NCBI GenBank assembly: GCA_012295275.1
Contig: CM022668.1
Span: forward strand, 14,406,522 to 14,470,521
Origin: Chrysomallon squamiferum
Lineage: Eukaryota > Mollusca > Gastropoda > Neomphalida > Peltospiridae
Reading direction: 5' to 3'
DNA: 64,000 nucleotides
The notes beneath the pieces are model-generated. The model did not search any database. It was given only the letters and a program-made list of their open reading frames with translations, and was not told where the DNA came from. The number at the start of each line of letters is the position of its first letter. Position 1 is the first letter of the stretch. A program made the position numbers and the translations under genes. Below, in pieces: positions 39,763 to 61,860 of this stretch.

Positions 39763-40687
39763 TGTATGTATATAAGTATAGACGGCTCATTTATGTTTTA
39801 GAACTAGGTGGATATATTGTTATATGAATACAAGATAGGTGGGTGCATGGTGATACATGAATGTCTGTATCATTCATCCATCCATCCATCAATTCATACC
39901 AGCTCTATTCTCTTCCCAATTCCTACTCCCAACCCTACTCAACCATTTGTCTATACTTTCATTGATAATTTTTACCACAGTTAATTATATTTTTTAAACA
40001 TCTGCAATCATTAATCTATTTTTTTTCATTTATGCTGTAAAATAATTTCATTAGCATCAATTAATTGTAAATTAGGGCTGCCTAACGAGGCAGGAAGACT
40101 CCAGATTTTGCAGATTCACACTGCAAAGATGGTGGAAAACAACAAACTTGCATCAGACGTGGATCTGAATGAGCTGGCAGCCTTGACAAAGAATTTCAGT
40201 GGAGCAGAGATAGAGGTTTTAGTAAGAGCAGCTCAGTCTACAGCCATGAACAGTCTGATTAAGGTACATGTTTGTGCTTGCTTTAACCTTAAAAGCTTTT
40301 TTTTATTTAGCATCTTCTCATCTGTGTTAATATCTCTTTTCTATTAAAAGATAATCATAATAGTAATAAATAAATAAAAAGAATAACTATTATATTGAAT
40401 TAATTAGATAATGTAATTAAATTTAAATAATTCAGTGTAAATGAGATTAGTTATTGTGTGAATTAATAAGAAAATCTTATTTTATGCAGGCCACTTCTAC
40501 TGAAGAGGTTGACCCAGATGCCATAGACAAACTCAAAGTGTCGAGATCAGACTTCATTCATGCTCTTCAGGATGACATAAAACCAGTAAGTATTGTCTAT
40601 AAACTGGATACATTTTTTATTAAAGAAGGGCAGGTTGACCAATTTTTAAAATAAAATAGTTATTTGTTTTAATGTTGCAACGGTTGT

Positions 40688-40861
40688 GTTAATGTATAAC
40701 CCAGCTGCATTTTGTATAGTATGAAAAACGAGTTATGTGTTAAAATGTGAAACAAATTGTTTGTTTGTTTCTCTGTCTGTATGTTTGTCACTCTGTATGA
40801 CTTTCATTTTTCATCTTTCTTTTTTGTTGCTCTCTGTATTTGTCCCTGTCTGTCTCTTTAC
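40688..40861. other. Breakpoint segment after NSF-B exon 14
   Basis: Homology to the A and C introns ends at aatgttgcaacggtt near 40687. About 170 bases of unmatched sequence, rich in tgtttgtttctctgtctgta-type repeats, lead into the LINE fragment. This is the junction where the D2 exons were lost. Confidence 0.6.
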
Positions 40862-41480
40862 AAGGCAAAAAATCTGACGCAATCAACACTCGTGACATAA
40901 ACATCATCGCTTTCACTGACAAACAAAAAGCAGATCTACTCAGTGAAACTTTCTCGAAATGAAGCATAAATATTCAGACTTCCCACCCAATTTTCTCAAA
41001 AGAAAAAAAACAACAAAAAAACACATTAGAGAACCTACCAGTTCACGAACATTCTACAGACACAGAACACATGAAATACAAAGTACCAATGAATTAAAAT
41101 ATGCCCTTAAAAACAAAAACAAAAAGTACTGCCGCAGGGCCTGACAATATAAGCTACAAAATAATGAAACACTTGCCAGAAGAAACTATTAATTATACTT
41201 GAAATCTTCAGCACAATTTAGCAACAGGCAATATTCCAGCAAACACGCTGAACGTTTCAGTCTGCCTAAAACGCCGTAAAGACCACACATTACCCAACAA
41301 TTACACACCAATCACTCGGACATCACACATGTGCAAACCATTGGAAACAATGATAAACACACACCTAAATCAACATTTAAATGACAACAACTTAATTAGT
41401 AAAAACCAAAACGTGAACAACCGAATCACCTGCTTACAAAATTCAGTTAACCAATCTTTCAGCAAAGGATCATTCAGGCC
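40862..41480 (+). mobile_element. LINE copy 2, start of reverse transcriptase only
   Basis: Matches 27535-28140 of copy 1, from the stretch reading tctgacgcaatcaacactcg through the AAGPDNISYKIMK region to MCKPLETMINTHLNQHLNDN (41329 onward). It is 5' truncated and frame-broken. Confidence 0.75.
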
Positions 41481-43211
41481 ATGGTTATTAATATTTAAAT
41501 GTGTGAGTTTTTTTTTTTATGTAACATAATATTGATTGATAGAAGATGGCCAGTATATTTCTGTTGGATATTTTGTTATTCCGTGTTACTTACTTACGCT
41601 TGAAAACTAATTAACAAAGTAAGATAATGTATTTTAATAACTAAAAGATTAGTTAGAAAGTTAAAGTAACCAACTGGACTTGATTAGTTTAGTATTATCT
41701 ATCAACTCCATTTACATTTATTCTGCATCATTCGAATCGTATATGGTTAATTTATGTAAAATATAAAACAATTACCCATGTTCATTTCTTGTTTATATTA
41801 TTGTTCTCTAGTGGATACTGACTAGTCTTTTCGTATTTTAACCTATCTCAGATCTTTAAAATCTTGTCACGCGACACTGTTGTAATCTACTACCCTCTAG
41901 ACGGGATGGGCTGACTTTAAGATATTAATACCACTCAGACTAGTCACTGAGACAGTGTTGTGTGTAATAAAGTTTTTCGAAAGGCTTAAATTTATAATTA
42001 TTATTTAAAGCAAATAAGTAAGATAATTTTAATCTCGTTTCTAATCAAGACTGTATGCAGCAATGGCTAACATAGGTGTATGGACAATAGTTTTGTTTAT
42101 TAAGTTTATGTTAATAGCATGGACAATTACAGTTATAAATAGCATTGTTCAGTTTCATATTTAGATAACCAAAACATATCTAGTTAATATTTTAGCAATG
42201 TAGTTTGACTGCATGAAAATATTGTGTCAAAAAATGTTAATTAGATCATTAATTAATCTGATTTAATTCCAGCTGTCAATTCTGGTAAAGATATCGTTAT
42301 GCTTCTTTTAAGGATGATATTTAAGTATGGTGGCTCTCGAAAAAAAAGTATAAATAAATAATTAAAAATAAATTACATTATAATAAATCTTTCTGTATTT
42401 CCATCTGAAGTTATTGAATGAATTATAATAATGATTTCTGTATTTCCGTCTCAAGTTATTGAACGAATGTACAGATTTGTATTTCAATCCATATAATGAT
42501 TTTCTTTTATATTTGTGATAAATAAACTTTTTTATTACAGAAGTAGTAGAACAATTTATTTATTTTTTAAAAATGTTTTTTTCTTAGTTATGTCCATTGT
42601 CATTATTACTATATTGAACTGTTAGTGTGAGGGTGGGTTTTTAGTGTGTGTGTTTACTAATTTCTGATGCATTCAGTTATTTGTGCAGGCTTGGGTGATA
42701 TTTGTTTTGTTCTTTATTTGTGTGTTTATTTGTAATTGATATATTTGTGTGTGTGTTTTGCGGATATATGTTTGAATGGATACATTTAGATACGTGAAGT
42801 TTGCTTTTGACAGTAGTGGATGTATGAAATATTTATGTTTTTATGTAGATCTGTGAATGTGTGTGTGTGCGTATGTGTGTGTGTGTGTGTGTTTTCATGC
42901 ATGTGTTTGATAATAGTGGATGTATACTTGTAGTTGTGCATGTTCATTTTTGGCCCATGTACTTTGTAAATGTTTTCATATGTGCATACATTTTGAAATT
43001 TCACTATGTATGTAATTATATATAATGAGTTGCACTAATAATCTGCTTAATTATTTGTGGTTTTTATATTGAGTGTTCAGTTGTGTGTACATATTTTATT
43101 TGTTGTATTAAAGTGTATGTATACGTGTGTGAATGTATGTGTATGTGAACATGTGTGTGTAGGTGTGTATTTTGGTTTTTATGAAATGGTGTTTTTTTGG
43201 TTTTATTTTAG
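41481..43211 (+). other. Spacer and intron 1 of NSF-C
   Basis: 41481-42390 repeats 28140-29040 (candidate promoter, leader and exon 1 region of NSF-B). At the exon 1 position the sequence reads ATGGCTAACATAGG (from 42063), so the GAG|GTAGG donor seen in B is gone. The stretch after that is AT-rich with (GT)n tracts near 42860-42892. No other exon was recognised. Confidence 0.5.
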
Positions 43212-52417
<9,206 letters not shown>

Positions 52418-52734
52418 ATACAGCAATCACCTGCTTACATATCTCCAGAAAAGACACTGGACATAATAGAAAATTGTTGTTCAGTTTTGTATTTTGTTTT
52501 TATTTTTTCTTCCCTTTAGTCTTACTAATAACCTTCAATGCTTGTTGTTGTGTAGAAAAAAAGTCAAGATAGATGATAAATTACATTGTTGTTAGTTTTG
52601 ATAGTCTTCTTGATTTTGTATTCTATGTAGTGAATTATATATTTATTTAGCTGACGTGTATAAATAATCGTTTAAAAATTCATATTTTTGCAGTTCTTGT
52701 GTTTAATGTCACAAACACTAAATTATAATATATC

Positions 52735-53020
52735 TGAAATATATATTTTTCTCTTCTGGTGTTATAAAGCAATAAAATATTTGATTTGTAATTAATTTTA
52801 GGCTATTACATTTTGTTGTAAATGATTTTAAAATTTCTTCCCTTAACTGTCATTTTTGTATTCGTGTGTTTTCGGAGTGCTGAAGTGGAAATAGCCGAAC
52901 TATCGTTCAGTTGTTGTTTTGCGTACAGCATATTGTTTTCAACGCCATGTTGATTGAGAAAACGATATGTAGGTAAATAAAATGAAATGGCTGCAAAAGA
53001 CAGAAATCACTAGGGTGCTG
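52735..53020 (+). repeat. NSF 3'-flank repeat, copy 3, with polyadenylation signal
   Basis: About 320 bases after the NSF-C stop; contains gcAATAAAatatttg with AATAAA at 52771-52776. It closely matches 24785-25080, so the shared transcript end was duplicated with the gene. Confidence 0.7.
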
Positions 53021-53054
53021 CACGTGCCGTAATCAGGTTTAAGTGCTACGATGA

Positions 53055-53690
53055 CGTTATAGTGGGATCTATACGGTTGTAACCTAAGTTTCGTTTCGAT
53101 TTTTCTTAATTTGATTTGACCAGTGACCCAGGGACATTGACGTCACTAAGGTGATCCATTTTCTCTAAATTAACAGATAACAGACCAACGTAATGTTATG
53201 AATAGTATATATTTGAGACGTTACCTCATTAGTGGCTCTTTGCCAAACTTATAATCATAATTTTGTATTCTATGTAGTGAATTTAGTAATATTCGCAAAA
53301 CACTTCTTTTTACACACCCTTCCAAACGTCCAAGGAGTAAAAGCCCTAAGCGGAAAGGAAAAAAATAACAGAAAACAATAGGCGACAGAAAAACAGAAAT
53401 GGCAAATCACACACAAACTCTGACTTAGACAAAACACCTGAGGCAGAAGATAATCAACAAAGGACCCCCCCCATACGACAACCAAGAAAAACACTACTCG
53501 CTCAACAACAACAACAACCCAAACAAACAAAAACCATCGAGACTACACTTGTCTCACTTCAGAAATACGAATATAGGGGGAAAAAGTCACAGAAAAAGAA
53601 GAAGAAAAAACAGGAATAAAATTTACAACTTTTAATTAAGAAATATAAACAATGAAAAATAGATTAAGCACATTGTGTCATTTTTTTTTT
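53055..53690 (+). repeat. Spacer repeat, copy 2
   Basis: Repeats 25575-26170, including cattgacgtcactaaggtg (TGACGTCA) and the Lys/Thr-rich frame, in the same order. The probable transposon end present at 25090-25380 is mostly deleted here. Confidence 0.6.
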
Positions 53691-53722
53691 TTTTTTTTTG
53701 GTTAATGTTGGTGGTTTATCAA

Positions 53723-54039
53723 TCATCGAGTTGCGTATTTTGGTGAGACAGTCGTGACTCTGGTCTGGAGCATGGTTGTGGGTTGAACTGCTTGTGAGTG
53801 CTTTCTCTGTAAGTCTGTTATCACAGAACCTTGACAGTTACAACTAGATCTTTTGACGCATTTCGACCACATCTTTGTTTTGCGAGTTGCATGTTTGGTA
53901 TACACGAACCCCTCATAAAAGATTTTGTTACCACCCTCATTGCTGTGAATAACTTCCATATTAAACATACTTCTGATACTAGAGCAAGCTGAAGACTATG
54001 CAGTGAAACACATTTTAACCTGGGAATTTTATAAATCAT
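53723..54039 (-). mobile_element. FLYWCH-type zinc finger remnant, copy 1
   Basis: The minus strand encodes MFNMEVIHSNEGGNKIFYEG, then FVYTKH, KMWSKC and SSCNCQGSVIT. The spacing of the GG, Tyr, Trp and Cys residues fits the FLYWCH fold used at the N-terminus of many MULE-like transposases. The HNHAPD motif that should close it is displaced to another frame by a shift near 53790. No transposase core follows. Likely a fragment of a Mutator-like or related element. Confidence 0.55.
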
Positions 54040-54349
54040 TTACAACAGGGAGCCTAGTTTAAATCTATTATAATCAGTAAGCTAGACTCTTGCACAACAT
54101 GAAGCCTCTTTCTTTAATATTGCCTAATTGACATAACGAATAAGCTTAACAATTACCCCATGCATTCTATGATTCCACATTCAATACTTTACAAACTAAC
54201 ACATTTTGTGACTTTTTTCCACCCACCACAAATAAATAAATAAATAAGTAAATGAATAAATAAATAAGTAAATAAATAAGTAAATATATAAGTAAATAAA
54301 TAAATCAGAAAAAGCAGTATCAAAACATGTATTGGGAAAAAAATATGTA

Positions 54350-54714
54350 TGTAGTGGGATATATACGGTTGTAACCTAAGTTTCGTTTCGATATTTCTTA
54401 ATTTGATTTGACCAGTGACACAGCGACATTGACGTCACTAAGGTGAACCATTTTCGGTAAATAAACTGCTTACTCACTGCTTAGTTATTTACATATAACA
54501 GACCAACGCAATTTTATGAATAGTATATATTTGAGACGTTACCTCATTAGTGGCTCTTTGCCAAAATCATAATTTTGAATTCTATGTAGTGAATTATATA
54601 ATATTTATTTAGCTGTCGTGTATAAATAAACATGTTTATAAATTCATAATTTTATACATTCTTCTCAGAAAATTAATGTCACAAAATGGAGATAACTACA
54701 CAAACACTAAATTA
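54350..54714 (+). repeat. Spacer repeat, copy 3 (short)
   Basis: Starts gtgggatatatacggttgta and contains the TGACGTCA site again. It is followed by an alternative version of the NSF 3' flank, so this part of the array was duplicated locally. Confidence 0.55.
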
Positions 54715-55010
54715 TAAGATATGTTAACGAATTGTAATATATATTTCTGACTTCTGAGAATAAAACAATAAAATATTTGATTGCTAATTAATTTTAGGCT
54801 TGTTACATTTTGTTGTAAATGATTTTAAAATCTCTTCCCTTAGCTGTCATTTTTGTATTCGTGTGATTTCGGAGTGCTGAAGCGGAATAGCCGAACTATC
54901 GTTCAGTTGTTGTTTTGCGTGCAGCATATTGTTTTCAACGCCATGTTGATAGAGAAAACATGTAGGTAAATAAAATGAGATGGCTGCAAAAGACAGAAAT
55001 CGCTAGGGTG
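54715..55010 (+). repeat. NSF 3'-flank repeat, copy 4
   Basis: Fourth copy of the segment ending cgccatgttgatagagaaaa. No NSF exons precede it within the 1.7 kb since copy 3, so it records a further unit whose gene body is gone. Confidence 0.7.
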
Positions 55011-56150
55011 CTATATCTGCCTTAATCAGATACTGTGTATACGTAATCACATCATCAAATTTGAGACATGCCCCTTTTATTTAGGATTTTTATGTTTTTT
55101 ACAAATTTATTTAGGTTTTATTGTTTCTCCCAGTTATACCAAAGAAAATCCAAAATATAAGTTTTTCCCTGTTCTTACTCATGGCATACGTGGGCGTGTT
55201 ATCATTCAAACATAAGTGCTACGATGACGTTCAGTGCAGTGACTGTCTGAAAACGTGACGTCATGAACCCCCCTCATCAGAAAAGCTGGATCCGCCACAG
55301 TAATAATACTAATAGTGGTAGTAGTACGTAGTCATAAATGAAAAAATAAAACAATAAATTAATAAAAAAAAATGTATAACTAAATAAATAAGTAAATAAA
55401 TATATAAGTAAATGAATAAGTAAATGAATAAGTAAATAAATAAGTAAATAAATAAATAAATAAATAAGAAATAGGAATATCAAAACAGGTATGGGGAAAA
55501 TTAAAAAAAAAAAAAAAATTTATATAGTGGGATGTATACAGTTGTAACCTAAGTTTCGTTTGGATGTTTCTTAATTTGATCTGACCAGTGACCCAGCGAC
55601 ATTGACGTCACTAAGGTGATCCATTTTCTGTAAATTAACAGATAACAGACCAACGTAATGTTATGAATAGTATATATTTGAGACGTTACCTCATTAGTGG
55701 CTCTTTGCCAAACTTATAATCATAATTTTGTATTCTATGTAGTGAATTCAGTAATATTCGCAAAACACTTCTTTTTACACACCCTTCCAAACGTCCAAGG
55801 AGCAAAAGCCCTAACTCGGAAAGGAAAAAATAACAAAAAATAACAGGCGATAGAAAAACAGAAATGGCAAATCACACACAAACTCTGACTTAGACAAAAC
55901 ACCTGAGGCAGAAGATAATCAACAAAGGACCCCCCCCCCATACGACAACCAAGAAAAACCCTATTCGCTCAACAACAACAACAACCCAAACAAACAAAAA
56001 CCATCGAGACTACACTTGTCTCACTTCAGAAATACGAATATAGGGGAAAAAAGTCACAGAAAAAAAAAAAAGAAGAAAAATAAAACAAAACCAGGAATAA
56101 ATTTTGCAACTTAAGAAATATAAACAATGAAAAATAAATTAAACACATTT
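55011..56150 (+). repeat. Spacer repeat, copy 4, with transposon end
   Basis: Near-identical to 25081-26170: the stretch with ggatccgcc (55288-55296), TGACGTCA at 55256-55263, ATAA/AAGTA repeats at 55375-55470, the second TGACGTCA after 55600, and the Lys/Thr-rich frame. Confidence 0.65.
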
Positions 56151-56152
56151 TG

Positions 56153-56460
56153 TCATTTTTTTTTTGTTGTTGGTTTATCTATCATCGAGTTGCGTTGTCT
56201 GACGTGGGTCTGGTCTGGAGCATGGTTGTGGGTTGAACTGCTTCTGGTTGCTTGACAGTTACAACTAGATCTTTTGACGCATTTCGACCACATCTTTGTT
56301 CTGCGAGTAGCATGTTTGGTATACACGAACCCCTCATATAATATTTTGTTACCACCCTCATTGCTGTGAATAACTTCCATATTAAACATGCTTCTGATAC
56401 TAGAGCAAGCTGGAGAATATGCAGTAAAGCACATTTTAACCTGGCAATTTTATAAATCAT
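56153..56460 (-). mobile_element. FLYWCH-type zinc finger remnant, copy 2
   Basis: Repeats the 53.7-54.0 kb remnant (MFNMEVIHSNEGGNKILYEG, then FVYTKH), but with an internal deletion after SCNCQ that puts THNHAPDQTHV back into the frame. Still only a fragment. It lies just upstream of the LINE copy, whereas the equivalent position near 26.2 kb has lost it. Confidence 0.55.
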
Positions 56461-56624
56461 TTACAACATGAAGCCTTGTATAAAAACTATCCTAATCAGT
56501 AAGCTAGACCCAAGCATCACCCTTGCACAATGTGAAGCCTCTTTCTTTAATATAGCCTAATTGACCTAACGAATAAGCTTAACAATTACTCCATGCATTC
56601 TATGATGCCGCATTCAATACAAAT

Positions 56625-57840
56625 CGTAGATACTGGATTACATTAACGTTCCGATTACATTACAAAACCGAATACCACATCTTATACATTTCGTGGCCTC
56701 CATAAAATACAAACCCGACATAACATGCATACAAGAAACATGGTTAGGACAAAACAAGAAAAACAAGAAAAAACGTAGAAACTTTAATGTTCCCGGGTAT
56801 CAAACCCATTACGTTAACAGATTCAACCGAACCCGAGGAGGGATAATGACACTCGTTAAACAAGACATACCACACACTAAACTGAAATAGCCATAGTCCG
56901 TGCCAACATTGAAATATTAAGCATCACCATACACAACAACAATCAAAATATTGACATAATTAATGTATATAGCCCACCCACTCCCGCAGTACATACCATG
57001 CCAACTTACGACTTAAACAAAATTTTAACAACAAATAATAAGCTAATTATAATTGGCGATTTCAACTGTCATAACACCTTATTTGGTGGTTAAATAGACG
57101 ACAGCCTGGAATCGTCTTGGAAAATTTCATAGAACAAAAACATCTGGTCTGTCTCAACGACGGAACATTCCCGTACACCACTGACACGAATGGTGTCCAG
57201 TCCGCCATTGATTTAACATAACTAGCAAAGACATCGCAGCGCTAAGTGAATGGCAAGTGCTCAATGAACTAAACAGTGACCATCACCCCACACTCACCAA
57301 CTACAACAGCAAAAACACTTTCTCAACAAATCAATTTTTACACCCAAATGGAATTTCAAGAAAGCAGACTGGGAAGGCTTCTACAAAGCATGCAAAAATA
57401 TTAAAAACTAAAAAATCCAACAACATCGACACCTACTGCATATCACTCACTAACACGATAAACTCAATTGCCACCAAATTCATACCCAAATCTAGAAAAT
57501 GCACCAACAAACTATCCACTGCCTGGTGGACTGAACATGTAGAAAACAAATGCAAAGAAAGAAACAAATACAGAAGACAATATAAAAAAGACAAGAATCA
57601 TTCAACAAAATAAAATGGCTAAAAATGAAGTATCGAACCTAATTCTTATTGCAAAACAAGAACCCTGGGAAAATAATGACACTTGCCAAAAGAAACACAA
57701 TTAATTATACATGAAATCTTCAGCACAATTTGGACAACAGGCAATATTCCAGCAAACACGCTGAATGTTTCAGTCTGCCTAAAACCCCGTAAAGACCACA
57801 CATTACCCAACAATTACAGACCAATCACTCGTGCAAAACA
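56625..57840 (+). mobile_element. LINE copy 3, endonuclease and fused RT start
   Basis: The least broken endonuclease part: 56693-56890 encodes YKPDITCIQETWLGQNKK, then FNVPGYQTHYVNRFNRTRGG. Frames then follow for IIGDFNCHNTLFGG and LNELNSDHHPTL (57257-57613). Relative to copy 1 about 360 bases are deleted near 57670, joining the linker to the RT start (NVSVCLKPRKDHTLPNNY). The element breaks off at 57840. Confidence 0.8.
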
Positions 57841-57987
57841 TTGGACCTAATTCAGTATGGTTTTAGATTGTTATTGTTGTTCTTTGTCTTGTATCTTTTG
57901 TGTATATGTAGATAACACATGTACTTGCAGATGGTTAGTGTTCATAATTTATATATAAAAAATAAAAATATACAAATTATCTTTAGG

Positions 57988-58037
<50 letters not shown>

Positions 58038-58650
58038 GAAACCTCTCCCCAAAAAACATAAAACCCCCAAAAATACAACAAAAAGAAACAAAAGAAACAA
58101 TAACAAGAAAAAAATAACAATTTAAATCAAAACAAAACTGTAACAAAATAAAATCATAAAATAAATAAATAAATTGATGAATTAATTAATAAACATAGGT
58201 AAATAAAAATAATTAAAGAACTTGTGCTCATAACACCGGTTACTACCATATATTGATTTGTCAGAGTAACTGTTACTGGACTAGATCCTCATGGGATTGT
58301 CCTGATTTCTGTATTTCCTTCTCAAGTTATTGAACAAATGTACAGATTTGTATTTCAATCCATATAATGATTATTTTCTTTTATATTTGTGATAAATAAA
58401 CTTATATATTAGAGAAGTAATAGAACAATTTATTAAAAAAAAAAACACCTAATTTTAATTATATCCACTGTCATTATTACTGTACTACTGTTAGTATGAG
58501 TTATTTGTGCAGGCTTGGTTGATATTTGTTTTGTTGTTTTTTTGTTTGTTTATTTGTAATTGATATATTTGTGTGTGTGTATTGTGGATATATGTTTGAA
58601 TGGATACATCTAGATATGTGAAGTTTGTTTTTGTATGCAGAACTGGTATT
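57841..58650 (+). other. NSF intron 1 remnants of a fourth unit
   Basis: 57841-58140 repeats 29350-29640, including the (AAT)n tract; 58300-58640 repeats 42430-42800. Both belong to intron 1 of the NSF copies, but no exon 2 follows. The array therefore decays here into gene-free fragments. Confidence 0.65.
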
Positions 58651-59553
58651 TATTTACTTTTATTACAAATTGTTAATATTATTTAAGAACACAACTGGAG
58701 GCCAGACATTAATTGTTGGTATTAAATATCACATTGATATTTGTAATTTAGACAAAATCTTAAGAAGGATGTTACTTAAATCTGATAGATGGTGTATTTA
58801 AATAAATTACTGAATACACTGAATAAGATATTTTATTATTATTATTATTTTCTTTTTTCTTTTTTTACTTTTATTACAAAGTGTCTTGATATGGGTGACA
58901 AAATGTATAGCAAAGTCTACATAATTGTAAATAGAAAAAACAGATTACAAGTATAACAGTTCATTTGTCCCTTGTTCTTGCAAAGGTTATTTTAAAAAAA
59001 AATCAGCAACAACAACAAAAAATTTAAATTACAAATTATTTATTTATTTTGTTATTTATTTTTAACTATTGAATCTTTCTTGCACAAATTCTAAAGGAAA
59101 TGCATTGAATTTTCACAGACTTCCAGAGAGAAAGTCTTGTGAAATTTTTACCTTCACTGACAGTAAAATTGTTGGATGTACAAATGACTATCTGCATCAT
59201 GATACAGAACATCATGGTGGGTGACAGCTTTTTATTGCCTTTAATAGGATCCATCATGCCAAAAACAAACTAATTATTTGTTTGTTAAGTTATTTCTTTT
59301 AAATAATATATATATATATATATATGTGCAAAAAATTTGATTGCTTTCATTTTGTCTCATTAAAAAATATTTAAAAAATAAAAAAATTAAATAAATAATA
59401 ATGTTTTTTTAAAAATGACTTTTAAGATTTTATTGTTTATAAAATAATATATATTTTTTTATTAACTACAAATAGCTTAAAAATTCAGTTCGAGTTATTC
59501 AAATCAACTTAATAAATTTTCAAATACAACTGAACTATATATGGAATGATAAA

Positions 59554-59587
<34 letters not shown>

Positions 59588-59803
59588 CAATAATAATAAT
59601 AGTAATAATGATAATAATAATTAATAAATAAATAAATAAATAATTGATAAGCTTGGATTTTTTAAAAGAAATAAAAATTAAACTAAAGCACAGTAAATAA
59701 AGTTTAGCAAAAAAACCCGTTAGTTTCACAATTTTTTCTTTTCTTATTTATTCATTTTCTTATTTTTTTTTATATATTTTTTCTTCTTCTTCTTCTTATT
59801 GCT

Positions 59804-59836
<33 letters not shown>

Positions 59837-60780
59837 ATGACAATGCATTTGAAAATAAATAAATATGTAAATAAATAAATACATAAATAAATAAAGAGTA
59901 TGTTTTTATTTATTTATTATTATTATTATTAACAAAGATAGAGGGAGAAATGTTAAAATATAGCTATTTTTGGTCACAAACCTCTAATGACTTAAATAGT
60001 GTTTAACTGGACGAAAATAAAGTGCTCATAGGGGGTTTAAAATTGCTGCTACTTCCTTAATTTGCAACATATTCACTTGATTTTTGTATCATTTTAAAGA
60101 GGTATACAAGCTCTACCCAGCTGTATAGATTTGTGGGGTTTGAAAAATGTATTTAATTTATATTTTAGCAGTGTAGCAACGAATGTTTGCATTAAAATAT
60201 GTTGACTGCAAAATGTTAATTCGATCATTAATTTATCTGATTTAATTCCAGTTGTCAACACTGATAAACATGCTGTTACTGCTATGACATTTTTGCTTGT
60301 TTTAAGGACGATATTTAAGTATGGTTGTTATGTTATGTTTCCAAACAATTTATTTGGTTTCAAAATGGCTACGAACAAAACATCGTAAACTATAACAATG
60401 TTAACCATAAAACCATTTAGATACAACATTTCCTACTCTCAAAATTTTCAATTTATCCACAAATTGTTACATCTAAAATTCTGAAATAAGTTTGTGTAAT
60501 TAATAATAATTAACCAACTGAACTTTGAACTTAAAACAAATAAAATGATTTTTTTTTTTTCGTTTGGACGCTATAATAGTTCAATTACAGTTTATCAAGT
60601 ATGTCCATTGGTCACATACGGAACTTCAAATAGCAAAACCTATTTAAAAAAAATTAAAAATAACACTAATTCTACAATCTTTCAGTGAATTCTGTATCAC
60701 AAAAATTCACATTAAATCACTTTAAATAGTTTCTATCAGACTTTGAGTTGGCATTCCATAACTTGCAAAGAGATTTCTCA
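58651..60780. other. AT-rich stretch with one more intron 1 fragment
   Basis: No gene recognised. Simple repeats dominate: (ATA)n at 59555-59630 and a poly-T block at 59795-59834. 60170-60330 repeats 28860-29010 and 42200-42330 (agttgtcaacac, then cttgttttaaggacgatatt), extending the fourth-unit traces to about 60.3 kb. Confidence 0.5.
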
Positions 60781-61860
60781 ATGTCTCTACTGCATGCGTC
60801 GCTCTGGTACTGGAAAAACTTCCATCCATTTAGAATGTGCATCCACCACAATCATGAACATTTCTTTCATGAATAGTCCATCAAAATCTACATGAATTCT
60901 TTGCCATGTGGTGGGCCAAATCCATGTATTAGCTGTACTTTTTGGCATGACTGTTTGTTATGGTTACACTTGCTGACTTCCTCTTCTATGTCAGTATCCA
61001 TATGAGGCCACCATACATGCAATCTAGCCAAAGATTTCATTCGCACAATTGCAGGATAATTTTCATCTGAATAAGTTTTCAACACAATCGATGTTGATTT
61101 TAATGGCACCATTTGTTCAATTTTTCCTGATAATTCTTATTAGAAATTATCGATTCAGAAGCACCTGTATCTACTTTCATTTTGAATGACACACCATTGA
61201 GTTACAGTGAAATTTGAATTTCAATCGCTTTCGTAGATTTCACTGTGAAAATTGACTGTTCAAAATTACTGTCATTTCTTTCCATTGCAACCTCTTTATT
61301 TTCTAGAACAGCTTTTGTAATTTCTGATTCAGTTTTGTTACTTCCAGATTCTTTATGAACAACACGAATTTTGAAACCTCTTTCAGATTCAGCATTTTCA
61401 CTGGTACCACTTCTGATTCCGTAAGGTCACTATTATAATCTTGATTGTACATGAAGTTTAGAGTTTTTCTTTTTCAACTGTTGAAATTTCTTTCTTCCTT
61501 TTTCCATCTATTTGCTTTCCTGTCTTTCTACTTTTTTCTTTTGATTTCAACATTTTGTACTCAAATGTCCTGTTTCATTACACTTATAACATTTTGCCTT
61601 TTTGTGAAACCATGCACCATGATGATGATTAGTTTTACAGCACAGGAAGCATTCAATGACAGAAACTTTGTGGAAATTTTCAGCTTGTCATTTCCATACA
61701 AACAGCTATTTGCAAGGCTTTCCTCAGTGAGAAGTCATGTTCAGAGAGAAGTTTTTTCTGTATTAACTTTTCAGACAGACCACAGACCAAAATGTCTCTT
61801 AATGCTTCAGTCATAAATGCACCAAATTCACAATGTTCTGTCAATTTTCGTGTAATGAAT
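60780..61860 (-). mobile_element. Ty3/Gypsy-type LTR retrotransposon remnant (gag, protease, integrase)
   Basis: Minus-strand fragments in 5' to 3' order. A gag segment carries LVCGLSEKLIQKKLLSE (about 61690-61820). A CCHC zinc knuckle CYKCNETGHLSTKC follows (about 61550-61590). An aspartic protease motif VDTGASESIIS is near 61150-61175. Then come the integrase zinc-binding region with HVWWPHMDTDIEEEV (about 60970-61010) and integrase core start VDAHSKW near 60830-60860. Frameshifts separate them, and reverse transcriptase and RNase H are missing between protease and integrase. No LTRs were identified. It is a dead internal fragment, and its gag end abuts the duplicated block that starts at about 61865. 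Confidence 0.8.

Noticed and set aside
59066-59257. 63-codon minus-strand frame with a hydrophobic stretch and a possible GTAAAA donor
   Set aside because: No recognisable family, no partner exon found, and the surrounding sequence is low complexity.
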